From Anaspis maculata (lineage: Eukaryota > Arthropoda > Insecta > Coleoptera > Scraptiidae), in the NCBI GenBank assembly GCA_949128115.1, contig OX421964.1:34588177-34652176 (forward strand): a stretch of 64,000 bases of DNA, in the 5' to 3' direction. The notes under the pieces were generated by a model. It searched no databases and was not told the DNA's origin. It worked only from the letters and a program-made list of their open reading frames with translations. The translations under genes and the position numbers were made by a program. Positions 45,218 to 55,740 of the stretch are shown here, piece by piece (positions within the stretch are counted from its first letter, which is position 1; every line of letters begins with the position of its first letter).

Positions 45218-47593
45218 TAGCCCAGTCATTATAGATCAAAAATTGCCTTACCTTGAATAAAATAGTTACAGGCTGAATTTTTGGATACAAGTCTTATGTA
45301 TCAAGAGAAACAACATATCAAAATTCTCGGAAATTCTCGGTCCAGGAAAAATTGTTATGGGGCCCTGAAGAGCCCGATTCGTGAAAATCGACCGTTTTAC
45401 GTGAATAACTCGTAAACGGTAATTATTGATCAAAATGTCTCATGGTCAAATCAAAGAGCGTCATATTTTGAACGGAGATGATGCTACATTCATTGCTGTG
45501 CAATGAACGATTACCGAAATACAGCCTTCGCAAGACGACCCTGAAAACTGCTCGAAGTTGTCAGCAGAATTCTGGCTGTCAATTTGCAGGTTCTCACTCA
45601 AGAGACCATACTGTCATTGTCCGTGGACAGACATGGTTGCTTCAAACATTTCTTGAAAGGCAATTGTATCGGTTTCAATAAGCTTTGACTGCTATGCCGT
45701 CACAATCTGTATCTTGGATGTAATCAGCTGTCAAAGTCGGTACTGGATCAACCGCGGAAGCTTCAAAAAGCGCACTTTTTCAGTTCCTGTCATTGAGTCT
45801 GCTTTTTTTGCAGGTAGATGCTGTTGAAGAAATATGTAAAATAACTTGTGCCTAAAAGAACCCTGGTTACAGAAAATGTCTTCTTCTTGTAGTTTTTGAA
45901 ATATATGCGTCCAACGGAAAAGAAAGTGAAAATTCGATTAGAATGCAGCCCCTTCTGGTTTAGAAGGAGTTTGAACTTAAAATGAACCCTTCTCCCCTCG
46001 AATTATGAAAGAATTCGCGTGACGATCACTATATTGTCATATCTTGTGCAAAATATTCAATATTTCTTTTGCAAATGCGACTTTTGAATAGAAACCTAAT
46101 CGCGGCCAAAATCTTGAGAATTTGTCCTCTTTTTCGTTGAACCCATATATCTTGAAAATAACAAAAAGCAGAAATTTTCTGTAACCAGGTTTCTTTTAAG
46201 AATACTTTATTCTACATATTCCGTTGATAGCGTTCACCTGCAGAATAATCAGCCTTGATGACAGGAACGGAAAAACTGCGCTTTTTGAAGCTTCCGCGGT
46301 TGATCCAGTACCGACTTTGACAGCTAATAACATCCAAGATACAGACTGTGACGGCATAGCAGTCAAAGCATATTGAAGCCGATGCAATTGCCTTTCAAGA
46401 AATGTTTGAAGCAACCATGTCTGTCCACGGACAATGACAGTAAGGTCTCTTGAGTTAGGGTTACCATCTTCAAACCACACGAAAAGAGTACAGTGTGAGC
46501 AAAGCGAGCAAAATAGCGCCGCAGGCGAAAATTTTTCGGGAAAAGGGGCGTGATCAGTTAGTTTTGAATACGATGAAGACTTGAGGCGGATTCCCACTTA
46601 GAGATATTCGCAAAAAAACTCAGTGACACTCGTCAAATTCGAATTTTTGAAGGATTTACTGACTCTTCAAATTTGACAATTGATAATCAAAATCTTGCGA
46701 TATTTCCACATGAGAATCCACCGTTTCGCATGTATTGCATATTGTATAATAATTAAGCATAATGTCGTCCCAATGTGGAACACAACGGAAAAGTGAAATA
46801 TAAACAAAAATATAGTTGATAGAAATTCGAAAATTTCTCATATTCTTGGATTTTGGCCGCATGCGTGATTGCGTGCGAACGTGACAATAGCTACAGGCAG
46901 CTTTGGTTAGTGGTTACATTACTGACAGTATTGACTGGTATTGACATAGATATCAATATCACCAATATCGCCCTGCACAGTAGTCACAGTCACAGCACTG
47001 GACTGAGATTATTGGCTCAAGAACATACCTAATTTGTAGGGTCATTGATTATTTAATATTGTATGGTCTATAGCAATAGAGGACAAAATGGGGAAAATTC
47101 GTCCGGATAAACTAAAAAGAGTACATTTGGCTTCAAAATGGGAAAAGTGAGAGTACGCTACTCTTTTACCTCAAAAAGAGTACCTGTACTCTTTAAAGAG
47201 TACGGTTGGTAACCCTATCTTGAGTGAGAACCTGCAGTTTGACGGCAATAATTCGGCTGACAACTTCGAGCGATTTTCAGGGTCGACTTCCGAAGGCTGT
47301 ATTTCGGTGACCGTTCATTGCACAGCATTGGCTGTGGCATCATTTTGTTCAAAATGTGATGCTCTTTAATTTGATCATAAGACATTTTGGTCGATAATCA
47401 CCGTTTACGAGTTATTCACGGAAAACTGTCGATTTACACGGATCGGGCTCCTTAGGGCCCCATAAAACTTTTTCCTGGATCAAGAATTTCCGAGAATTTT
47501 CATATGTTGTTTCTCATGATACATATGACCCGTAACCAAAATTTCAGCCAGTAACTAATTTATTCAAGGTCTGGGACCATAATGACTGGGCTA
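45218..47593. mobile_element. TAG/CTA foldback element, TSD CTA, interrupted by a hAT element
   Basis: Ends are TAGCCCAGTCATTATAG and the complement of TAGCCCAGTCATTATGG; CTA flanks it at 45215-45217 and 47594-47596. The left arm (45218 to about 45800) and the right arm match through 'acaacatatcaaaattctcgg', 'ggggccctgaagagcccgat', 'cgtaaacggt', 'ttgcaggttctcactcaaga', 'gtccgtggacagacatggtt' and 'agcttccgcggttgatccag'. The right arm is split at 46456-47217 by a hAT insertion, which accounts for the unequal arms. Confidence 0.85.
46456..47217. mobile_element. Non-autonomous hAT-type element with exact 8-bp TSD
   Basis: It begins TAGGGTTACCA and ends in the complement of TAGGGTTACCAACC. The TSD TCTTGAGT occurs at 46448-46455 and 47218-47225. 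The intact left arm of the host foldback ('ggttctcactcaagagacc', 45587-45605) shows the pre-insertion sequence with one copy of this 8-mer, which proves the insertion. AGAGTAC motifs repeat near both ends (46485; 47118, 47149, 47178, 47197), as expected for transposase-binding repeats. The interior has no transposase. Confidence 0.9.
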
Positions 47594-47596
47594 CTA

Positions 47597-48361
47597 GAAA
47601 TGGTCTCAATCGTTTTGAAGGATCTCAAAATTAATATTTCCTTCAACACCTTTTCTCTTCGCGATCACAATATTGCCTCTCCGGTGATGGTTAGTGGCAA
47701 AATCTATCCCATACTCATGATTGTTGAAGGGCTTAGCTAACAGCTAACTATCTGCCTGCCTTAGCGCCGCCCGCTTATTTCAGCACTCCGCATTTCCATT
47801 TACCTAATTTAAGAAGCTGCTGTCTTATTCCGCCGCAATTAAACTGGCGGCGCGGCGGCGTGCGGAAGCCCCCTCAAGAAATGCGAGCGGTTAATAACAA
47901 AGCTTAAGTAAACAAGAAGTGCAAAATGGTCCTCCAGGGACCTAGCGCGCGCTCTTTCTCCCAGTTAAAGGGTACGAGATGGATTGCTTCCAGTTATTTT
48001 CCTCCTGCCGCTAGCCTAGCTAGCAAGCATGCACGCCCCGAATCTTGTTCGCCCAGGCAGGCCCGCGGGCCCACATCACGAAGAAGGAGCGTCTAAACAA
48101 ATTGCAACCCAGGAATTTATTCATTAGAGTCATTTCGGCGACAAACTTGCTCGTTAATAGAGACCGTCTATCAAATTGGATGCGGTAAACAACACGAAAG
48201 GGGCCGCGCGCAGTGAGAAACCGTTCCCGAATCGGGATCCCGAATGATGAAGGCGATCAGTACAAAGCACGCAATCAAGCTTAGGTGTATCGAACAAAAT
48301 AGATTACGTTTTTTTCATCTAAATAGATTGGAAAGAAAAACAATGACTTTGTAGCGTCACG
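47597..48361. other. Unique-looking spacer
   Basis: No TE structure or exon recognised. The sequence at 47740-48240 is less AT-rich than its surroundings and may be conserved non-coding DNA. It forms the downstream flank of the minus-strand gene at 48376. Confidence 0.35.
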
Positions 48362-48367
48362 ATTTAT
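48362..48367 (-). promoter_or_regulatory. Poly(A) signal of the coiled-coil gene
   Basis: AATAAA on the minus strand (TTTATT on plus), about 8 nt beyond the TGA. This implies a 3' UTR of only a few tens of bases. Confidence 0.6.
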
Positions 48368-48375
48368 TGCCTAGT

Positions 48376-48768
48376 TCACCGTTTCAATTTTTTTGCGCTT
48401 TCCAGCAGGGCCTCTGCTTCGTCTCTTTTGCGTTTGTTCTTCTCCAGAATGATCCACTTGGTGTCGTCGGCGAACGAGCTCGCGGCGGGCTGGTCCGCCG
48501 TCGTCAGGTCGCACTCGAGCAGCTGCATCTGACGACGCAGCTCTTTGATTTGACGTTCCATGTGTTCGATTTTCTCGGCGTGGGTGTCGTTTTTTTCTGC
48601 CAAATTGTTGTTGATGTGAAGCAACTGCTGGACCTCACGCCAGGACTCCACCAGGTCATCTTGCTCCTCCGATGGATTTCCGTGCTGGCTGAATTCTTGG
48701 TGGAGGGCAGCGTCGTCGGCCGACAGTAGCGTCACCACGGGCTCAAAACTGTTCTCCTGCTTGGACAT
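48376..48768 (-). CDS. 130-aa coiled-coil protein of unknown function
   Basis: An uninterrupted minus-strand ORF from ATG (48768) to TGA (48376), MSKQENSFEP to KKLKR. Residues 38-92 form a long charged helix with leucines and hydrophobics at heptad spacing (NNNLAEKNDTHAEKIEHMER, then LRRQMQLLECDL), a likely coiled coil. The C-terminal 25 residues are strongly basic with RKR and KKLKR, possibly a nuclear signal. Codons are GC-richer than the surrounding DNA, which supports a real gene. AATAAA lies 8 nt after the stop. The start was chosen because the 37 upstream codons include a plausible 45-51-nt 5' UTR intron (donor GTGAGTGT at 48848, acceptor at 48804 or 48798). No family recognised. Confidence 0.7.
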   Translation of the reverse strand: MSKQENSFEPVVTLLSADDAALHQEFSQHGNPSEEQDDLVESWREVQQLLHINNNLAEKNDTHAEKIEHMERQIKELRRQMQLLECDLTTADQPAASSFADDTKWIILEKNKRKRDEAEALLESAKKLKR

Positions 48769-48879
48769 CGCATAGGAAGAGGCCCCGGCAGCCCCTACTG
48801 GAACTGAACGTACATTTTCTAAATAGACTACAATTGGTTGACACTCACGTCGATGAATTTTTATTTGACATTCCGTCAC

Positions 48880-49665
48880 CTTAGTACACGCATCAGGTGT
48901 TAGAACAGGTAAAAAGTTGCATAGTTGTGGAGTCCTCGGCTACATGCTACATGCATGCTTTAGTACACTCAACCGATACATTGAAATAGCATTCACCTTG
49001 CAAAAGGTCGTTGAGAATCAAAAATTTTCATTCTGGCACAGTTTCGTATCCTGATGAACATACTGCGGGTTTCTGAATTTGGCAAGCTGCCGCTCGGTCC
49101 TCCACATCGAAAAGTTGGAGCCGAAGGATCCAAAAATAACCACTTTTCACCAATCCACTGTTCATCGCCGTCTCACCAACCGTTATGGGACCAGTTGACT
49201 TTAGTGAACCCCGTGATAGCATTTGGTGCCACGCCAGTGCCACAGATTTTCATGAATCTGGAAAGATTCTTTTTCTCATATGGAAACAGTATGAACTGAC
49301 CTAACTCAAGTTAGTTTCGATCAACTTCTTTTTTCTTGAGCTCGTTCTGGTCTTATAATTTTCATAACAGCATTTGTTGACAAGGTGCACTGGAAGAAGT
49401 ATTAACACTATTTGTGTCAATAACAAAATGTGTTAATGTGTGTGTAATTTTTCATTATTGCCATCGACCAGTAACTTCAATTTTAATAGACATTGGTAGC
49501 TTGGACTGTTTTCTGTCTATTTAGCATTCAACATTCAATCGAATCTCGAAATGCATGTGGGGGTACCAAAAAATTAAAATTACTCTGAGCGCGCGGAAAT
49601 CTGCAAAATCGCATTCAATCACCTGGAAATAGTCGTAACCAACACTACAAAAACTAGAACAATAA
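48880..49665. other. Unassigned interval
   Basis: This is the upstream side of the coiled-coil gene and would hold its promoter. No clear core-promoter element or other gene seen. The next foldback TSD begins at 49666. Confidence 0.35.
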
Positions 49666-49668
49666 GTA

Positions 49669-50841
49669 TAGCCCAGGTATTTTAGGGTTTGACCCTGAAA
49701 TAAATAAATGTCCCTTTTGAAATTTTGCACAAACGGCCTTTGACCAATGCTGAACAACATACTAGAAGCTCCGGCCCAACAAGTGTGCGGAACATAGTTT
49801 TTTGGGACAAGAAAGGAGTAAGTTCCACCAAATTAGATAAACTCTTGCTGTAGCTCGGAAGAGGGTACTGTAAGTCTTAACGTTGACCAACGTGTCCCTC
49901 AAGCTATGCTGATCCACGTACTGGAAGTTCCAGGCCTTGAAATGTGAGCGTCATAGTTTTTGATGAGCAACAAGGGTGTAAGTTCCGCGACAGTGGTAAC
50001 TCGGTAAAATTTGATTTCCTTTAAATTTTGAAGGACCCTGGTTGCCCTGAATGCCTTTCAATCAAGCTAATCCACATTTTAAAACAGAACTCTGTAATTT
50101 CCATCCTCCCGGCCTATCAACCAAAACAAAGGGAAAGTATTGTGAAGGCGCTAAGAAAATTTTTTTGAGATAAACCCAGAAATATCCATTTTGAGCCCCC
50201 CTGAGACGATCAAGACCATTTCCAGATGAAAGTTTGTCTGTCTGTGTGTCTGACTTTGTGTGTGTGCCTAGCTGTGTGTGTGTCTGTCTGTGATATTTCA
50301 CGATAACTACCAAACGGTTAATTTGATCGAATTGAAATTTGGTATGCAAACATAGTTTTGCTGTCGATGAGTCCATCAATTTTTGTCTCTCATCTGTCAG
50401 ACATGAAAGTCACTGTCAAAAATGACAGGATCTTCAATTCACTGAACTTGAAATGCAATAGAAAACTGTTTCCAGAACAGTTTAAAGCACTTCTTCATCT
50501 GTCATATGTCAAATATTAAAAAATATGCAAATTCAAAACTTTGCGATTTGATTATTCAAAATCTATTGGATGGATTTGAACCAAATTCAGCAAAGAGCAA
50601 CAGAATAAAAGAGTCAAATTAAGTCTGCAGTTAGGGTTTTCCATCATCTCTCAGTCAGGTGCTACGAGCTTTGGCGGCACTTATTTCTTTCTTGCCTAAA
50701 ACATCTATGCTCCGCACACTTGCTGGACGGGAGCTTTTGGTATGTTGTTCAGCATTGCTTGGGAGCCATTTGTGCAAATTTTCCAAAGGGACATATTTAT
50801 TTCAGGGTTTGGCCAAAATTTCACTTAAAATTCCTGGGCTA
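49669..50841. mobile_element. TAG/CTA foldback element, TSD GTA
   Basis: Left terminus TAGCCCAGGTATTTTAGGG; the right terminus is the complement of TAGCCCAGGAATTTTAAG. GTA occurs at 49666-49668 and 50842-50844. Arms share 'agggtttg', 'aaataaat(a)tgtccctttt', 'ttttgcacaaa' and 'gaacaacata', with the right arm reversed. The middle has a CTGTGTGT tract (50228-50290). No coding capacity. Same terminal family as 24440, 45218 and 53508. Confidence 0.8.
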
Positions 50842-52529
50842 GTAACCTAAACGAGTTTCACATGACTCATTGTTTTTGTTGTCGTGGTGTGGGTTAACGA
50901 CTATTTTCAGGTGTTCACATGCAGTTTTGCAGATTCACGCGCGCTCTGAGAAGAATTTATTTTTCGGTATTTCCACAGGCACTGTAATAGTTTGGATGTT
51001 AGGCGCCAACCATCTTGTATTTAATGATTAGGCAGTGCCGTTTGGGACGAATGTTGTACATTCCCATGCCTTAATTTCAAGAGGTGCCAAGATGTCGGTT
51101 CGTCCAGACGCCGTATACAGACTGATCAAAAATGCAAAAAATTCCAACTCATGAACCAAGAAAACTGGAGTCATGGAAATCATCATGTAGATTCACAATT
51201 CAAAGCTCATCAAGTTAAAACAAGCCGTGTTTGAATATTTTCAGCCGTTTTTGAAATATTTTGAATTCCGTGGTCGGTTTCATAGGAATGGAAATTTTTC
51301 AATAATCCAGTGGTTTTCCAAGATATTTGGATAAATCTTTGTATTTCCACAAAGAATGACCTCATGAATGAAATGTGATGTGTTGCCACCGTCTCCACCT
51401 ACTATTTTTGAAAATATGACAGTCGACTGCTTTTCTCTTACGGCCGCCATTTTGAATTCGCCCATTATGGAATAAGTGAGAAATCTATTGAAACTAGTAG
51501 TAATGGTCATAGGCAATAATCTGAATGCAAAAATAGCCGTTCTCACTGAGTAACTCTTTGTAATTGACCATAAGGAAATGTTACCCCATTTTTACAAGTT
51601 TTACAGCACTTCAGCGCTTACCACGACCTTTATGACCACTCTGAAGATGACTATGGGGTATTAGATCAATCCAATATCTTGGTTAAGATGAATTACGGAA
51701 CCATTTTAACTCTTCATTATTCATTCCCAGAATATACTGAAAATATCTTGAAAAAATGGAACAAGTTTTGGAAATACGTTTATTTGTTAAATTTCTCGTT
51801 TTTGACTCGCCGTTTTTTTTGCCGATGGATCATTTTTTGTGTTACTTTTTTTTTTGGAAACGCACAATTGCCCTAGAGACCAAACAAGATGATGGATTGT
51901 TTCCAAACTCCATTTTCATCTTTACAATGGTCATTTTGGTCGTGTTAAGCGCCGAAGTGCTATAAAACTCGTAAAAATGGGTTTAACATTTCCAAGTGGC
52001 CAATTACAAAAAGTTACTCGCCAAGAACGGTTACTTTTGCATTTATATTATTGAGTATGACCATTACTGCTAGTAGCGATTGATTTTCCACTTATTCCAC
52101 AATGGGCGAATTCAAGATGGCGGCCATGAGAGAAAAAGGAGTCGACTGTCATATTTTCGAGAATAGTAGGCGGGGACGGTGGCAACACATCACATTTAAT
52201 TAATGAGGTCATTCTATGTCGACATGCGAAGTTTTATCCAAATATCTTGGAAAATCACAGATTTTTTGTAAAATGTCCATTTCCATGAAGTCGCCCTTTA
52301 AGGTTGGAAATTGACAAACTCCACGTAAATGGCCACCGGATATTTGTGTCAGACTGGCACATTTTTGAAGTTTGAGGCTTACTTGAATTATCAATAGATG
52401 GCAACACCATGATGGCGCCAAATTCAAAATCATAAATTCTCAACTTTGGTGCGCAGGCGTAGGTACCTAGAAGATTCGATAATGACATGGGGGATAATCA
52501 CCCAGTTTTGTGCTTATTTTTTTAACATA

Positions 52530-52672
52530 AAATGGGGAAAGGAACCGTGGAACAATAAATGGGTATAACGTAAAGATAATAAACCTAATAAAAATTGGGA
52601 AAGGAACCGTGGAACAATAATTATAACGGGTATAACGTAAAGATAGACAATAAAACAAACCTACTGAAAATT
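52530..52672. repeat. Tandem duplication, 62-80-bp unit
   Basis: Two copies of a unit containing 'gggaaaggaaccgtggaac', 'aataa' and 'gggtataacgtaaagata', the second with about 18 extra bases. The minus-strand open frame through it is a by-product. Confidence 0.8.
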
Positions 52673-53507
52673 GGAAAACATTTATTATGGTAAATATGAA
52701 ATTTTTCATTTCCGGCATTAATAAGGCCGAAAAATACCCACCTATGTCCTTTCGGTAATATTTTTGATCGAGCGAGAAACAAAGAATGAATGAAATGAAA
52801 TTATAGTTGTTATACTGGAACACGTTACTGTATAAGTTTCACTTATATTAGGCTTTAGTGATGGTTCTTTTCATTCTTCTTCTTTCTTTTTTCTTTTAGC
52901 CTCTAGAATATAAGCAGGGTTGGTGTAGACCAAATCTGATCCTATTCCAGCCAAGTTCGGAGAAAATACATTTCCTGTAGAAGAGTGCCAGTCGTGGTAG
53001 CATCACATTTAGGTTCACATTTACGCATTCACATTAAATTTGTTCAGAGCTGCCTGGAAATTTTGAAGTTTTGTTTCTCCCGCATAAACCACAAAGAAGC
53101 ATTTCCTTCTGCCCGTGATACTGGACCTGTAACCTGTAACAGATTGATTAGACTAAATGTGCCCATTCACTAAGGAACCCGGTTGGCCAACCCGGTTGGT
53201 CCGTGTTGGCTGTCAGGTTGACGCGTTTTATTGCTTTGCCCACACACTGGCGAACCGTGTTGGCGAACTGGGTTGGCGAGCGCAGTTCTTTGGATAGTTG
53301 ATGAAGACGAAGTCATGAACGGATCAAAAAGAAAATTACTGGCGCTATGTGTTATACAGCAAACCATTGAACAAAACAAAAGTGGGTGAAAAAAAAGTCG
53401 ACACGCAAAATTGTATTTCTTCAAGAAACGCAACATCGGTCAAACGACTCAAAAATTAGTCGAAAAAAGGTAATTTATTTTCAACTTTGAAGAGCTATAT
53501 CCGTTAA

Positions 53508-55377
53508 TAGCCCAGGCATATTAGGTTTTAACCCGCAACAAACTCCCACAAAGCTGAAATTTGGCATACGGGCCTTGTAAGACCTAAGGAATAACATATC
53601 AAAATCCTCGGTGGCACACCCTTGTGCGTCATTGATTGTGGGGGAGGGGGCTAAATATTGCCATTTTTAATGTGTAAATGACACCCTGTAGCTTATATAA
53701 ATGAAAAAAAATCATATTTAGATGCCTCAAGGCTTCACAATATTTGCTTGACGTTTGAATTGTTGATAAGTAGTTCGGGTTGCCTGGAAAAAAAAAGGAA
53801 GATCGGCAAAATTTATTATGTTTCTCTCTCAAAAACCTCGAATTGATATCGGCAAGTGTGGTATCGTTTCCAACTAAATCTTGGCCTCTGATATCAAATA
53901 TGGTGTTTAAAATTGAATTGAAACACGATTGAACAAGTTTTACTGAAAAAACGACGATTTTTGCCATCTGAAATTGTCGTTTTGTAATTTCGGTTTTTGT
54001 ATAGTTAGAATCATCTCAATTGAGTACTTCTAACAGAATTCATTGTTCTTAACCATTTTATACCTGAAAACGATAAAAACAATGTGCCTGTGTACATTAC
54101 AAGATCAGAAAATTGATTTGTTGTGAATTGAGTGTTTTTTCTGCCGAAAATGCATACAATTTTTGCATTTCTTTTTTTTTACTGATGAATGATGGAGCGG
54201 TTCCACTGTTTTTGTGTGTAATACTAAGTGAAGTTCTTCCTCTATCAGAAAATACTAAAAGCTATTGTATCTATCGGGCAATAGAAACATAAAATCATCT
54301 TTTCTGTAGCCGTTATTCCATTTTCAGGAAAAAAAGTAGGTGTAAAACTTGTTGAATGAAAAGTTTATGCTCTGACTTTGTAATATAAATAGGCGTAAGC
54401 AATTGATGCTGTTTTTGTCCAAGACGAACATAAATATAGGATTTGTCGGTAATTTTTATTTTTGACAGCTTCAGACAATGATGCCCCTCAATGAAGAAAC
54501 CACAATTTTTTTGTAGAGAATTCATTATTTTCGGGATGAGCACTGTGGATATCAATTGTTCACTCATTAGTCTCAACACTTGGGTCTGTTTCGGAGGTGG
54601 GAAGAAGAACCTATTAACAATGCTCAGCTTTATTGGATACACAAAATATTCTTACATGTTTCTCATTCAAAGATCCAGGAGAGAAACTCCACCTTGCGCG
54701 TACTATTCACGCCACTATCAAGCAGAAATGTTTCATGGCTACCGGAGTTCACTCCATAGGCAACAACATACCGTGTTTCCTTTGAGACCCACCTTATATT
54801 GTTAAAATGATTGGTTCGTCCACAGGAACAGTTTTAGAGAAAAGTATCTGGGTGAATTTTTCGACTAGATATTCAAAGCCCCAAGATCGTAGGAGGCACA
54901 GAGGTGTAAGTCCAAATATTTTGATATGTTCTTCCTTAGGGATCGTACCAGCTATATATCAATATCCAACTTTGTGCGACATTGCTTGAGGCTTCAAATT
55001 CTCACATAATTTTTCCTGAAAAATCCGGGCGACAAATTAACACTCAACCGCCTTTCCCGCAGAACTCACCAATCGGAAGAGTTACAAAGGCTCCCTCACA
55101 CACTTAAGCACAAACGACAAATCTCTCTCGTTCATTTGAAACATATCTTATATCGATCGGATACTCCGTTCACTTGCAGGAACAGATTGGAGATAGGTAT
55201 CTCTCTAATTCTTAGAACTTGACCTTTGAGGATGAAAATCAAAGGACGCACGAGGGTGTAAGTCTGAGTATTTTGATATGTTGTTCCGTAGGTCCAATAG
55301 AACATATATACCAAAATTCAGCTTTGCGGGAATTTGTTACGGGTTAACACGATTTTTCGACTAAAATGCCTGGGCTA
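53508..55377. mobile_element. TAG/CTA foldback element, TSD TAA
   Basis: Left terminus TAGCCCAGGCATATTAGG; the right terminus is the complement of TAGCCCAGGCATTTTAG. TAA flanks it (53505-53507, 55378-55380). Mirrored subterminal blocks include 'ggttttaacccg', 'caaagctgaaatttgg', 'aacatatcaaaat' and a variant of 'acacccttgtgcgtc'. The centre is AT-rich with a closed frame structure and no transposase. It sits inside 53159-56453, which sits inside 50998-57180. Confidence 0.85.
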
Positions 55378-55559
55378 TAAGTAGTTACGTACTTACGTCC
55401 GTTACTTTTACAAATATGGTTCCCAGAGTGAATCTTCACCTTCTTAGATCCTCTATCGACCCTTGAATTTAGGCGGTTAAATCTTAAACGTCCTGTACAG
55501 TGTACACCTATAGGTAGGTACCAGAAATAAGTTCAAAAACGGTTTATGACCGTTAGGTA

Positions 55560-55740
55560 CCTACTTCGGCGTCTGCCTACTTACCTACCTGCCTGCCTGT
55601 GTCCACCTACCTACTCACGTATCTACCTACCCACCCCCACCCAACTACCCACCTCCACCTACGCACCTACCTACCCACCCCCACCCAACTACTCACCTCC
55701 ACCAACGCACCTACCTAATTACCTACCTACCCTCCTACCT
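55560..55740. repeat. CTAC-rich minisatellite
   Basis: CTAC/CTGC tetranucleotides followed by two copies of a 44-50-bp unit containing 'ctacccacccccacccaacta' (joined by 'ctcacctccacc'). The strand is almost free of G over much of its length. The proline/tyrosine-rich frame through it is a by-product. Confidence 0.85.

Noticed and set aside
46196..46597. 133-codon minus ORF
   Set aside because: It crosses the junction between a foldback arm and the inserted hAT element, so it cannot be an ancestral gene.
52467..52823. 118-codon hydrophobic minus ORF
   Set aside because: Covers a tandem duplication and AT-rich DNA; the residue composition is what AT-rich non-coding sequence gives.
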